From positions 36,243,697-36,307,696 of the forward strand of contig NC_044916.1 in NCBI RefSeq assembly GCF_003576645.1: a DNA stretch of 64,000 nt, read 5' to 3'. This stretch comes from Ipomoea triloba. Taxonomy: Eukaryota > Streptophyta > Magnoliopsida > Solanales > Convolvulaceae. The notes under the pieces were generated by a model. The model worked only from the letters and a program-made list of their open reading frames with translations, made no database searches and was not told where the DNA came from. The stretch's first letter is position 1, and every line of letters begins with the position of its first letter. The position numbers and the translations under genes are program-made. Positions 22,720 to 35,151 of the stretch are shown in pieces.

Positions 22720-25070
22720 GGATTCGGAGAAGATATTAGATATGTATCTAACTATCTAAGTAGCCTCAAAGTCTAAGGTTATTATAAAGAACAGAAAAAT
22801 CAGGCTTGGTTTTTTCCTTGCCGGAGGTCAAAAAATTTGAAAATTGTGACTGCCGAAAAGAATTCCAAATTTAATCATTTCTCTAGCAGCGGTTATGCCG
22901 TTAATATAGTTGATGCATAAATTCTTTAATTTGTAGGACCATTACAAATTACTTTTAATCACTCTTCATTCAATTCTTTACACATGTCCATTCTTTATCA
23001 ACAAAGTCATCACCAAACTTTTAAATTCAAATTTCACACACACTTTCCTTCAAATAGAAACCACAGCTTTTAAGGTAAATTAAGGGTGTGTTTGGTTTGT
23101 ACATTGAAATCAGAATAGAAATCAAATACTGTTAATGTAAATTTTATATAAATCTTATCCTCACTCAAAAGAAAAATGAAAATAATAATAATAATAATAA
23201 TAATGCAAAGTCTTGTGCATTCTAGCAATACAGTATATGCACAAATGCAGTAGGGTAGGGTTATTTAATTAAAATGAAATGTGGTCACCTCCTCTCATGC
23301 ATGTATGTATGACTATTGGTCCTGAAGGGCTACAGCCCGCTACAATAACCTTATCTCCATTTTCTTGTTTTGGTCCCCTCGTAGGAGCCTTTCGATATAT
23401 CATTAATTTGAAAATTCATGAGTGTTTTGCATAGAAATAAAAAAAAAAAATCTTGTATAAAATCGTCTTACATAAAATATGTAATATTTTTTTTAACTTA
23501 GAATTTAATATGATTTTATAAATTTATGAAAACGTTACATTTTAATTATGTAAGATGTTTTCACACAAGATTTGCTAATCAGTAAAAGGTATATATGCTG
23601 CAGGAATTGCTCGATTATCTGTACATTTCATGCAACTAGTTAACGTACAGCGGTGGTGAAGTGATCGATCCTTCCAACATTTCATGCTCGTCGTGTTGCA
23701 TTAGTTAATGTTGTGTCCCTACGACTGAAATGGATATAACGCACAGCATATCTTACTCCTCGTACTCCCACCAGATTTGGTTCGATACTCTTTAGTCTTT
23801 GCCCAAACAAATTTGATGTTGTACATGGCCACACCAGATTCAATATAATGCTGCCGACTTCAAAATTAACTTTAGATTACGTATAAATGTGTACATTCAT
23901 ACGGTAATAGAAGAATGAATTGGGTGATGATGGCTTATTTTTTGTTTCCAACTCATCCATCACATAATTGAGTGATTAAAGTAAATAGATTTGTATAATT
24001 ACAGGGTTTATCATAGTACGTATTCCATAATTGTTTGTAGAAAAAACCTTTTCCCATGAGAAAAAAGTGATCTCAGAAACAAAATAGAACAAAACAAAAA
24101 ATTAACCCGCCCAGAGGGTGCACCGGGTGTACTTTTTTTTTTTTTTTTTTTCTTCTCCTTGCAAGTCTAAAAAAACCACATATAGTGCAATGACCTTATC
24201 CCTCCTTTCTCTTATCTGTCTCCCTTCCAAGTCAGCTCTTACCCCATCCAAAAAAATTTTTAAAAAAAAATAAAAAATCTTGATGGTGTTGTCTAAATTA
24301 CAAAGTAAAAATTACTTTGAACTACTTCGGATACATTTGTGTCATTATTACTGAATTACAAGTAGAAATTGCTTTGAACTATTTCGAATAAATTTGCTTT
24401 AAACGTACCCAAGTACATTTGGTTAAGGCTATGTTAGTTGCACCCTTGTGCCTTTATACATTCCACTATTGACTCAGCCATTTTATTATCTTTTAAACAT
24501 GGGTCTTATTTACTTGATTGAATTGATAAGTTATGATTACAATTGAGTTATTTTTTCCATTTTTTGGGGCCTAACGTTGCTTCTTTTATGAAATGGTCAT
24601 GGCTACCGACCAAAAAGTGCCAAATTTTAAAGGATTAATTAACCTTTTCTAATTATGACCTAAACTTTTTTAATAAGAAACTCTCTCTTTTTCTCTCTTT
24701 TTTTCTTCAAACAAATATTATGTTATTATTTGTCCTCATTTCAATGTGAACATAAAAGGAAGAAAAAGTTTCTGGACGCATCCAAGTGTCACCTAGTGCT
24801 TAGCCTGAAGTTTGGTCCATATCAAAAAAGCTGCCCTAAACTCATCCATAGAGTCACTAACTGCCATCCATAGTGCTCGTTGACTAGACTTTAATTGTTT
24901 TTAGCCTTTTAATTAATAGGCAGTTAATATTTCAAAATTACAACTAACACCTACTACTAATAAAGTAATAACTATACTCTAATTTACTACAAAATCAATT
25001 GAAGGCTGATCAACACAACTGGTCAAAAAGTGTGATGTTATAGAGAATCAGAAGAAATAGTGTATAAACT
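22720..25070. other. AT-rich spacer with a partial hAT end
   Basis: Contains a lone hAT-type terminus at about 23085, an (AAT)n run at 23179-23203, and a long T tract at about 24133-24152. I see no gene. Confidence 0.4.
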
Positions 25071-25204
25071 CAGTAGGGTAGTTCAAGTGGCAAGTAAGCT
25101 CTCTTTGCGGGGAGGAATTTCGGGAGAACCCGGGTTAAATTTAGCAAAAGACGAAATAGTGTATAATTATTGCTTAATGTGAAAATATTGTGAACCTTTA
25201 CAAG

Positions 25205-25319
25205 TCATTTTCAATGTATTTATACAGTTCAAATATCAATTAAGGTATTCAAACTACAATCTCATTTTCAATGTATTTATACAGTTCAAATATCAATTAA
25301 GGTATTCAAACTACAATCT
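25205..25319. repeat. Exact tandem duplication, 57-bp unit
   Basis: TCATTTTCAATGTATTTATA and the following 37 bases occur twice head to tail without mismatch, so the duplication is recent. A decayed SINE-like box A (TAGTTCAAGTGG, about 25079) lies just upstream. Confidence 0.9.
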
Positions 25320-26400
25320 CAGTGGATTGTTGACTCTTTGTGCTTGTGCTTCAGTTGTGTTGTTGGTAATGTATAATGTACTTTATGTGTTAGAATAATG
25401 AAATTTTTTTGAGTTAAAATAATATACTTTGTGTTTTTTTACCGTGGTCCACGCAATACTGCTTGTAACTGTTTGAACTAATAGATCAAATACTTGACCG
25501 CGGACATCCAACCCACTGATATTAACAAAATTGTTTTTCTCCTTTGGAAAATGCTAACAAATGTTAATTAAAATAATTAAATTTAGTAATTTTATATCTA
25601 CGAATTATAAAGCATATATATATATATATATATACCATGTTTTGTGATAAGAGATATTATTTAATGCCTTTCAATTGGTGCGATTAGTTAGTACGTGTAT
25701 TAGACTAATAGTCACTTGTAGCATTATTTGTCTTTTATTATAATAATAATTAATAAAAGATACTCCGTATTTAATTACTTGATAATAATAGGTTAGGTAC
25801 AACATATCTTTTGGTGTCATAGCTCATCATCATTATTGTTTATTATTATACCAATATTATTTTTTATTATTTAATTCCACGTATACAATGCAAATGAATA
25901 CTGCATGATAAATTGATAATTTTAAATATAAAAGAAAGAATTTTATGTCTTTTTTTTTTTTTTTTAGAATAGAAAGAATTTACGTCTTCTTTTGTATCTA
26001 ACTAAAAAAAAGAGTTAAACCACCTCCTACTATTGTATAGAAAAACTCCCTAACAAAAAATGACAAATTATAATTAACAGATAGATTTATTTGAAATATA
26101 ATTTGAAATTGGTAATTACATTTTATCACGGTAAAAGTAATATAATTAGATGGAAGAATACTTTTATGAAATATAGAAAAATAAAATGACTGCTTTCATC
26201 ATTAAATTATTTACCAATTTTAAAAAATATTTTGAGGACAAAGTTCATCAATTTTTTCAATATAATATATATAATATCTTACCTAGAATTTTTGGAAAAA
26301 GGAAAAAGGAAAAAAATTGAAAGCGAGTCAGGGAAAAGCTCCATGCCTCCATCGAATAGTGAACCTTCCACGCACGCGTTTAAAGAGAAGGCTTCCAGTT
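25320..26400. other. AT-rich spacer upstream of the ARM-repeat gene
   Basis: Contains an (AT)n run at about 25616-25633 and TACTCCGTA at 25761-25769. I see no gene. Confidence 0.4.
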
Positions 26401-26402
26401 CT

Positions 26403-26447
26403 CACGTGCTAGCCGGACTGGGATTTTCGAGTACGGTCGTGCACGTG
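26403..26447 (+). promoter_or_regulatory. Two G-boxes upstream of the ARM-repeat gene
   Basis: Perfect CACGTG palindromes lie at 26403-26408 and 26442-26447, about 230-270 bases before the start codon, in a locally GC-rich promoter. G-boxes bind bZIP and bHLH factors and are common in ABA- and light-responsive promoters. A paired arrangement suggests regulation of this gene, but the inference rests on motif match alone. Confidence 0.55.
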
Positions 26448-26673
26448 TCCAAACTTCTCCCAATGCTCTAATCCAGGTGTTCTTCCTATCCCTCTTTCTC
26501 CCCTCTTTCTCTCTTACAATATTTTTACTTTTCTGTTCGATCTCCAACCGGTTTTCCACGGAGGCTTCTCCTTAATCCTTCCCCTATAGCTACTACTAGG
26601 CGGAGATCGTTTTCAGCTTTTATTTTCCGGGAGATTTTATTCGCCGGAATCAAATAACCGGTACCGGTGGTTG

Positions 26674-28057
26674 ATGAAGTTGAGCAACTTCCGCGGAATG
26701 GAAACGGAGGTTCAATCGAATTACACTTATATGGGACGAAGCTTCAGCGATCTCAGCATCAACGATGATTCTTCGGCTTTCAGCGACTGCAACAGTGATA
26801 GATCCGGCGAGTTCCCGACGGCTTCTTCGCAGAGTCGTCGGCTATTGCTGGCCTGCGCCACCGATAACTCCGACGAATTGATTCCTCAACTTGTCTCCGA
26901 TCTGGATTCGAGCTCAATCGATGCGATAAAGCAGGCAGCAATGGAACTCCGACTCCTTGCGAAGAACAAACCGGAGAACAGAATCAAAATCGCTAGAGCC
27001 GGAGCAATTAAACCGCTTATTTCACTAATTTCGTCCACCGATCCTCAGCTTCTAGAATATGGCGTTACCGCAATTCTCAACCTCTCGCTCTGCGACGAAA
27101 ACAAGCAGCTCATCGCGGCTTCTGGAGCAATCAAGCCGCTCGTTAGGGCTCTTAAAGTAGGCACCCCCGTCGCCAAAGAGAACGCCGCTTGCGCTCTTCT
27201 CCGCCTCTCGCAAATTGAAGAGAGCAAAGTAGCAATTGGACGGTCCGGCGCGATTCCACCGCTAGTAAGCCTTCTAGAAAACGGAAATTTACGCGGCAAA
27301 AAGGACGCATCAACGGCTCTATACTCTATTTGTTCGGTCAAAGAAAACAAAGTCAGGGCTGTGCAAGCCGGAATAATGAAGCCTCTAGTGGAATTAATGG
27401 CTGATTTTAGTTCAAACATGGTGGATAAGTCAGCGTTCGTTGTGAGCGTCCTGGCGTCGGCGGCGGAGGCTAGGGCGGCGCTTGTTGAGGAAGGCGGAAT
27501 TCCGGTTCTGGTTGAGATCGTGGAGGTGGGGTCGCAGCGACAGAAGGAGATTGCGGTGGCGATACTGTTGCAACTATGTGAGGACAGCGTGCCATATCGT
27601 ACCTTGGTGGCCCGCGAAGGTGCGATTCCTCCTTTGGTCGCTTTGTCGCAATCCGGCACAAGTCGCGCCAAACAAAAGGTAAAAAATTAATCATCGACTG
27701 CAGAGCAGAAATCATTTTTTATTGCTATGCCAAATCCATTCATTTAGTTTGATCTGATGAACGAACGAAAATGAAAAAAAAAGCCAGATCAGTTTATCAT
27801 TTGATTCCTTGATTGGTCGGTAAGTTAAGTGGCACCGGCATTCACTTAAACAAATCCCCAACCCTAATTATTTAAATAATAATGCCTTAAATTAACATTA
27901 GCAATTGATTATTGTGCTGTATGTAATAAATGACTCGTGCGTTTCTGTCGTTTTTGGTGGCTTGATCTGTGGACAGGCGGAATCACTGATTCAACTTCTA
28001 CGGCAGCCGAGAACAGCCAGCGCCGCTGCTCGCGGAGCCTCTGATCATTTAGTCTGA
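26674..28057 (+). CDS. Armadillo-repeat protein (U-box-type ARM without U-box), two exons
   Basis: Exons 26674-27678 and 27977-28057 encode 361 residues. The N-terminal 60 residues are a polar leader with RSFSDLSINDDSSAFSDCNS. About residues 75-335 form successive armadillo repeats, seen as recurring blocks such as ARAGAIKPLISLI, AASGAIKPLVRAL, GRSGAIPPLVSLL and AREGAIPPLVALS spaced about 41 residues apart. The second exon adds AESLIQLLRQPR and the tail, completing the last helix. The repeats are those of plant U-box ubiquitin ligases, but no U-box is present, so a role as a scaffold or adaptor is more likely than ligase activity. The upstream TTG at 26671 is not needed; ATG at 26674 or 26698 is the start. 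Confidence 0.88.
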
Positions 28058-29141
28058 GACGGCGCCCCCACACGCCGCCATTGCAATCAAACAGTAGAAA
28101 AGAAAGGGAGAGAACAGCAAGATAGAGAAAAACCAAAACCTAAACTGTAAATAGTCTTCCAATGCCTGTAACTTGTAACGCAACTTTGCTTGTAAATTTT
28201 CGCTTTGCCTTCAAATTTGGTTTTCTTGCGATTTTGGGTTTGTTAATCGGTGCGTGTCAATGTGTGGATACATTTTTTTTCCTCTTTAACGTAATTATGA
28301 TTCTGTTTTTTCTTTTCAGATGAAAACGTACGAAAAGTAAATGTACTATGTAACGTGGTCATCATGAAACGCTCCGTATTTGTTATATTCATCATACGGA
28401 TATAAAATCATTACTTTTTTCCCAAATATTGTTTACCTATAACAGTTGACGATTCAGTAATTAATAATTTTAAATTCAACTTTCAGTAAAAAGTGATTTT
28501 TTTTAACTTTCTTGATTTAAATTTTGAACTAATTAATTGTGAGTAATCTAAAAAATTACCTACTTGTGACCGGTTAATTTACAAGATAGATTTTATTTAC
28601 AATATATATTCAAGTAGTGACAACAAACTTAACAATGCGGTAATTTTTTTTATAAATTAATATAATTAAAATCATATTATTATTTGTGCACTAAAAATAA
28701 ACAGGAAACCCTTTGGCGCGACAGGGAGAGCGACGTTCCACATAACATAAGTGACATCATGTTAGATTGTTATCTATGAAAAATTGATTGGCAAATCTTG
28801 CTCCACTTGTAAACATTCACCCTTGAGCCTACGGAACAAATTGCAGATGTGATATCTCTATTCAAACAATAAAAGGATGGGTTTCGGTGGATTTTAGCCT
28901 TGGGATTCTTATCGCTATACACATATACATATACTATTATTGTTTTTTTAAATACTGCATATTACATATTACAATATTTTTGTTCAAAAAAAAAAAGGAG
29001 ATATTTTTGTAACATTAAATGGCTTTGTTTTTGTTTTGTTTTTCATTTTTCCTATTTCCTTTTTTTAATTATTAAAATAAAAAAACTAACATGAAATTAA
29101 TGCAAACTATGTGTGAGCAAGGTGATCCACATTTTTTAAAG
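28058..29141. other. 3' flank of the ARM-repeat gene and spacer
   Basis: The first 250 bases are probably 3' UTR. The remainder is AT-rich with no recognisable gene. Confidence 0.45.
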
Positions 29142-29701
29142 GGAAAAATGTAATTTTAGCCCCACTATTGTTTTTGTTAGTGGTTTTAGTACCTAACTTT
29201 TTACCATAGCAATATACACAACTAATTCTTCAAAAAAAGTTACAATATTAACCCCTGGACCACAAAATTATTAAATTCCATTAAAATTTTACTTAGTACA
29301 TGAGTATTTAGTACTTTATAATATTTTTAAACTATAATATTGTTTATTCTCAATATTTCATTTGTAAAATTTTAAAAAATGATTTTATCATGGTCATATA
29401 GGGAAAGTAGAGACGATGTGACACATTGAAAAGAACAAATTTAACGAAGAATGTTGACAAATATCTATTTTGCATATAAAATACCAAAACTAACAATGAT
29501 ATAAAGAACAAAGCGAATAAAATTTTAAAATATTCATGTACTAGGTTAAATTTTAATAGAGTTGAATAATTTTGTTAGTCTAGAGTTAAAATTTAAAAAT
29601 ATAACTTTTTGAAGAGTTAGAGGTATATATTGCCATGATAAAAAGGTAAGGACTAAAATCGTTAGCAATAAACAATTAAGGGACTAAAATTACATTTTTC
29701 C
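29142..29701. mobile_element. MULE-type MITE, 560 bp
   Basis: The ends GGAAAAATGTAATTTTAG and its inverse at 29684-29701 start inverted repeats of roughly 100 bases or more. They are flanked by TTTTTAAAG and TTTTTAAAA (29133-29141 and 29702-29710), a 9-bp target duplication with one mismatch. The interior is non-coding and AT-rich. Confidence 0.8.
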
Positions 29702-29710
29702 TTTTTAAAA

Positions 29711-29966
29711 ATAAATTGAATGTAGTTTTCGATAACATTGTTAGGAAATTTGTTTCTATGTCTGACTGTAAGGAATGTTTGTCCATTCCATTAATCTTTC
29801 TTGTAAACGTTTCCGCTTATGATTCAATGAATTAGTCTCGAGAGATTATTATCAAAAAAAAATAAATTGAATGTTATTTAATATTTGTATTATATTTTAA
29901 GAGTAAATTAAAATTACATAAATAAAGAGAAAATAATACTCCGTAACATTTTTCAAAAAAAAATAA

Positions 29967-30012
<46 letters not shown>

Positions 30013-31130
30013 TTTTAGGAGCGTAACAACCTTAAACAATGCTGCTCTAATCCTGAATCTATATTTCAGAAAAAAGAATGTTACAATAATGTGTTCCTGC
30101 TCAGATCTACAGTACAGTACACACACAAAAACATATCGGATGCAGATTCGTTCTCCTCAACAGACAAAACTCGCCGTCTGCAGCGAACATCGTTGGCAGA
30201 GCGCATGATTTTCACACATCACATGTGCATTGCCCTATCATGTGCCTCTTTCAATATTTTAAATTTTCTGTGTTTTTTTGCATCTCTCTCGCCCCAGCCA
30301 ATGTATGGCTACAACAATTCTATCATTTACTTTAACCAAAGGTCAAGAGTTTGATATTTAATTGTAGATATGTAACAATTTTAAATATCTAGGTCAATTG
30401 TCTCACCCAATAGAGATACTTATAATTCGACGATGAAATTAGTTGTGTCTGAAATAAAAATCATGGGCTACACCCAAAAAAACTCTGTCATGTTTGCCTT
30501 TCTTGATTGTCAACCTCACGCCGTGAAGTTCGTGTTTTGACGGAAACAAAACGGAATAAATGTATAAATGACAATTGATGTTAACGTTTTGGCAATATCT
30601 AAACTCATTTCGCATTCGAGCCTGGAGCACACGAAAGCAGGTTTCTTACTTGTATTAATTAATGTGCAATCACATATAAAAATAACTATGATACTTAAAA
30701 AAGGTAAAATTAAAAATCAAACTATCTCATAAATTTTAAAATGTTACAATTGAACACATAAATGCCTAGATTTTCTGCAATTTAACTGACAATTTGTGAA
30801 AGATAAAAACTATTTCACCACACTCATATTTCTTATTTTAAATTAACATTCAAAAACCATTTATTTTTACGAAACAATAAATTCCTTAATTGTGCAGTCC
30901 AACTATCAGCTTAGGTTTTTAGTTGGATGGAGCACATGATTCAATTTTAATTACTTCATTGCAGTTTTTTTCTAAGTTCATTTTAAAAATTTTTATTTTT
31001 TCATTACCCAAAAAAAAAAAAATCATTACAAACGTTCTAAAACTCAACGGAAATTTGGTATACATTGCCGAAATTCCCTTATATATCTTAAGCCTAAAAA
31101 TTAAAATTGACCCAAAAGTGTAAATAATTT
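29711..31130. other. AT-rich spacer with an (AAT)n satellite
   Basis: An (AAT)n run spans about 29966-30009, and TACTCCGTA lies at 29937-29945. An 87-codon open frame at 30091-30354 shows nothing I recognise and is probably chance. Confidence 0.4.
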
Positions 31131-31136
31131 AATTAT

Positions 31137-31198
31137 AGCCCAAATATCTTCTATGTGGTAAAGCCCAAAATCAATAATCTTGGCCCAAGTATAAAATG
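31137..31198 (+). promoter_or_regulatory. Site II-type motif cluster and TATA box
   Basis: AGCCCA (31138-31143), AGCCCA (31162-31167) and GGCCCA (31182-31187) are reverse forms of the TGGGCY site II motif bound by TCP factors, followed directly by TATAAAA at 31190-31196 and a long CT-rich leader. This is the layout of a plant housekeeping promoter and points rightward to the unit at 31472. Confidence 0.5.
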
Positions 31199-31399
31199 CT
31201 AGTTTCAGACATCCCAGACCACAGCTTACCTTTTCTCCCTTTCCTCTGCTTTCTGTCTTCACGCTCTCTCATCTCTCTTTTCGGATTCTAATTTCACTTC
31301 AATTTCCTTCAATCCAATGGCACACCCAACCCTAAATTCGGACAACCAATACCACAGCCCCTCTTCTCTCCCATTTCATCTCCTTTATGTCTCGATGCA

Positions 31400-31402
<3 letters not shown>

Positions 31403-31439
<37 letters not shown>
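31403..31439. repeat. (CT)n microsatellite in a leader-like region
   Basis: About 18 CT units lie in a CT-rich stretch typical of plant 5' UTRs. Confidence 0.9.
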
Positions 31440-31442
<3 letters not shown>

Positions 31443-31471
31443 CCATGATTTCAGAGGGTTTGTAGAGCGAA

Positions 31472-31795
31472 ATGAAGGAGTGGTCTAAATTGGCAAGTTT
31501 GTATAGTATTCACAAGGTGCACATTTAACACACGGTTTAATTGTTCTGGTATAATTAAGTTTTTCTAAGTAGAGGTTATACTTTGATCATATAGTTGATA
31601 AAGTTTTGTTAATTGAAAATATTCTTTTTTGGTTTCTAGGTGGCTGCTGCATGTCATAATATCCGTTCTGTCAACAGTAAGTTATTAGCTAGCTTCAATA
31701 ATATAAATATATTTCTACTCTTTCGGCCAGTTAACTCACTCTGATCTCATTTTTTTTCAGATAAATATAATGAATGTCTGTTAGGTTGTTGTTAA
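31472..31795 (+). CDS. Candidate 38-residue three-exon small ORF
   Basis: Exons 31472-31516, 31640-31676 and 31761-31795 join in frame through GT-AG borders (donors AAG|GTGCAC and ACA|GTAAGT; acceptors TTTCTAG and TTTTTTTCAG) to give 38 residues starting MKEWSKLASLYSIHK and ending CLLGCC. It follows a promoter-like block at 31137-31198 and a CT-rich leader. I do not recognise the peptide. An upstream ATG at 31318 opens a 51-codon frame ending before this start, which would act as an upstream ORF. The strong splice sites support a transcript; coding status is doubtful, and it may be a non-coding RNA or the relic of a longer gene. Confidence 0.3.
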
Positions 31796-31799
31796 TGAT

Positions 31800-32142
31800 G
31801 GAACTAATAATATATAATATGTGGTTTGGTTTTATGACGGACTTACAGGTCAATTTCATACTTATTAACTCTGCTAGAGTGCTAGAGAGGGATGAGAATC
31901 TATACGCAGAAAGTCTAACCTAGAACCTTATAGTTACTAAGTTAAGTGTCTGGTTAACTTGATTAATGAATAAGTGGAGACTCCAATGTTAATGGGAGGA
32001 GAACTCTTTTAGAATGTTACTATATATATGTAATAATGTATCAATAATATTTAATTAAAAAAAATCTTGGTATGGGTTGTTACAGAAAGAAAGTTAATTA
32101 AATAATACAAAATTTCAATAGCTGAATACATAATTTGCAGGG
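31800..32142. other. Spacer between the small unit and the bHLH gene
   Basis: AT-rich; probably the 3' ends of the flanking units. Nothing else is seen. Confidence 0.4.
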
Positions 32143-33420
32143 TCACAAGGTAGGCTGCAGCATCTTCTGATAGTGGCCAATGTCCATTCCATTGTAGGCA
32201 ATTGGTGCATACATCCACATATCATCTGAGCTTAATAACTGCAACACCACACCATAACTTTTTCAGTTAATTTATATACCGAATTGAAAAAAAAAAAAAG
32301 AAAAAAAAAAAAGCTTCTCGCAATAAATAGATGAATATATATGTGCACAAGTATATAGTATGTAAGTATAGTGTGAAATTGTTCAATCTGTTACCTTAAT
32401 TTGAAGCTGTAGGAATTTGACATAGTGAACAGCCTCCTCAAGCATAGTACTAATGTCAACCTTTGTTCCATTGGGTACAAGGTTCTGCAATATTCTCAAT
32501 CTTTCATTTATTTTTTCCCTTCTTCTCTGCAAGATATCATCAGCCAACAACACTGGTAAGCTTATGAATCACACATTCATAGAATTACTGTCTGAAATGA
32601 TGTTATTCTATATTTATATATACCCTTGCATATAAGCTTTGAGGATCTGTAGCAGCCCCTCTGCTGGCCCTTGATTTTCCTTTGGACTCTGAACTCTCCA
32701 GCTCACCATTCAACAACTCCTGAGAAGCTTTAGATTCATCATCAATGCTGCTACAGCTTGAGCTCTGTGTATTCTGCCCACCATTGATCTCCTCTCCTCC
32801 TTCATTGCTGTTGTGACTAATCTTCTGGTTTCTCTTCGGCTTTGACACTGCCTTCCTCTTGTTCTTCTGTGTCTGCAACCAGTAAATATCACCCTTAAGA
32901 AACCTGACAGAAAATTGTTGTTGCAGAATGTCTGAAATCTGAAGACTGAAGTACTTACCTCTCTTGAAGCCTGAGGCTTTTTCCTGGGATCTTGAGCTGA
33001 ATCATTCTTAAATGTTTGCTGTTCTTCTACTGTCTCCAACTTCCTCTTCAAGCTGATAACTTCTCCAGGTTCAGAAACAGGATCTAGGTTACAATTATCT
33101 GCATTTTTCTGATTGTTCTCAGAATTGGGATCAATAAGGAAATCACCATTGCCACTTTCTTGAGAAAAATACTGCAAATTATTAGTGTTGATGATCATCG
33201 GAGCATCAGAACAGTTAGCAGAGAAAAAACCCTCTGTTACATTGATCAGCTTGTTAGCTTCAACAGCTTGCCAGAACGACAATGGAGCTTCATTTTCATG
33301 ATCATTCAAGAAAAAGTTATCATCTTGGAGCTGAACCAGAAAATCAATGTTTTCAGTAGAGAACATCTTGGTCAGAGAATCCCATTCTTCATCAAAGAAA
33401 GCAGCTCCTTCAAGCTCCAT
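32143..33420 (-). CDS. RSL class II bHLH transcription factor, four exons
   Basis: Minus-strand exons 33420-32959, 32872-32624, 32526-32395 and 32238-32143 encode 312 residues with consistent phases. The bHLH domain lies at about residues 228-281: [20 protein letters not shown] (basic region and helix 1), then the loop with [10 protein letters not shown] and helix 2 [17 protein letters not shown]. The C-terminal [20 protein letters not shown] is diagnostic for the RHD6-LIKE (RSL) group, and the long acidic N-terminus fits the RSL2/RSL3/RSL4 class that drives root-hair elongation. The H/E/R contacts for E-box DNA are present in [12 protein letters not shown] form. I cannot tell RSL2 from RSL4. 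A TATAAAT lies about 85 bases upstream. Confidence 0.92.
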
Positions 33421-33500
33421 TATAATGTTTTTTTGTTTTTTTTTTTTTGAGTGACAAAGTATGTTTTTTGGTACTGAAGAAAACAGGAAGGTGGAGACAT

Positions 33501-33507
33501 ATTTATA
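33501..33507 (-). promoter_or_regulatory. Candidate TATA box of the RSL bHLH gene
   Basis: Read on the minus strand, GGTATAAATATG lies 81-87 bases upstream of the start codon. Confidence 0.5.
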
Positions 33508-35151
33508 CCCATAACCAGAAGGCCAGAATGCCAGAAGGGTCTGGGAAGAATTGAGAGATTATTGTTAATTAATACAATTAAGTGAGCATTTGACTTATTT
33601 GTATAATAATTAATTTTATACACTCCAAATGATTATTTTAAGAGGGAAAAGGTCCTAAATTTTTATAATTAATTGCAGGAGTCCACTGTGGGGCCAACAA
33701 CCAGGCAAAGTACAACTCATAGGGGGGCCAAGTTCAGGCAATGATGAAATAAAATATATGAAAATAAATTGTATAATTTTAATTAAATGAGTTTTTGACT
33801 AAACTGAATAATTATATAATTTATTCTTTTATAAATTAGTAATACTATTTCCAAACGTTATGCACTTATGCAATGTCTCCGGCTATGCGAGACGTATTTT
33901 CAATTAATCCAAAAGGACCGCTAAAGTGGATGGAGCATAATTTACATATCTGAATGTTATAAATTTGATTCTTGGTAACATGGTTAAGCTCGTTGCGTGG
34001 ATTGTTTTAGTACGATTTACTTTTTATGTGTGGTATGCAGACTATTAATCTATTACACAAAAGTAAAGTTTATTCCGTATGCACCATCATATAGTGATTA
34101 CAGCTTTCTCTCCATAAAAAAAAAAAGCATAAAATATATAGTCCATTAAATGGCCTAAACAGTTAATTAACTTGGCTTAATATGCATTATGTTAAGACTG
34201 TTGGTTAACTGTCTCAATCTAATAATTGGATCGTCATGTCTAGCATGACTAATCCATGGTCGACAACCAAGTCTAGCATAACATTTTATATGTTTAATTT
34301 AACTAATAAAACTTAATTAAAATTATTTACAATGTTCAATTTGGTATTAGTGTGTGTATATATTAAACTCGTCAACGGGTTTGAGTGGTGCAATACTAAG
34401 TGCAGGCAGTACAGATTGAGTGCACCACGTATCACCCTAAAGTGCACCATATAGCACTTATAAGTGGATTACACACTAGCACGTAATGCACCGCCGAAAT
34501 ATAAATAATGTAGAAAATTACAAAATTGTCACCGCTTATTTTCTCTTTTTCATTAATTTTCATCCCTATTATCTCAGCTCATCCAACGGTTTAATCCACA
34601 AATTTAATTATATTCATGCTAACGCTTTCTTAATCTAACACATCTCACAAGGTCTTCCTAATGTGCGATTACCCCTCTGTGTGATTTACGAATTATTACA
34701 CATAAGTGTATTGAGAGCTATGATTCACCGTACCCTTTTCACACCTTCTGAGTAGTGGCTACGATTTCCTTCATCACCTGATAAAATAGATAGATTAATT
34801 AACTTCAACAATATGATAATGTGGTTTGGTAGAACAGTGAGAGACGCGGTATTGCAGTAATGGAATTGAGAAAACGTGGTATTTATGTTATGTTAATCTT
34901 GAATACTAATTAGATAAGAAAAACGAGAGAGAAGGAGGGGCATGATCGTGGAGATGAGTATGCATGACGAATTCATCCCGACATAGCAACACCATTGCCT
35001 CAATACCTAACAACCGTCAACTTCCAACCATACAGAACTTGTTAAACTACAAACTGTCATCATAAGTATCAGCTACCTAACTAACCCTAAAAATGGCTGC
35101 AACTCATTCTAAATGTTCCCAATCACCAAAAAGATGCATGCAGATGACAAG
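33508..35151. other. RSL promoter region and AT-rich spacer
   Basis: No gene is seen. The segment around 34375-34500 repeats GTGCACCA/AGTGCA-type words several times (AGTGCACCACG, AGTGCACCATA, AATGCACCG), without a clear unit. Confidence 0.4.

Noticed and set aside
30091..30354. An 87-codon frame
   Set aside because: No domain, no homologous pattern and no promoter or splice context that I can see.
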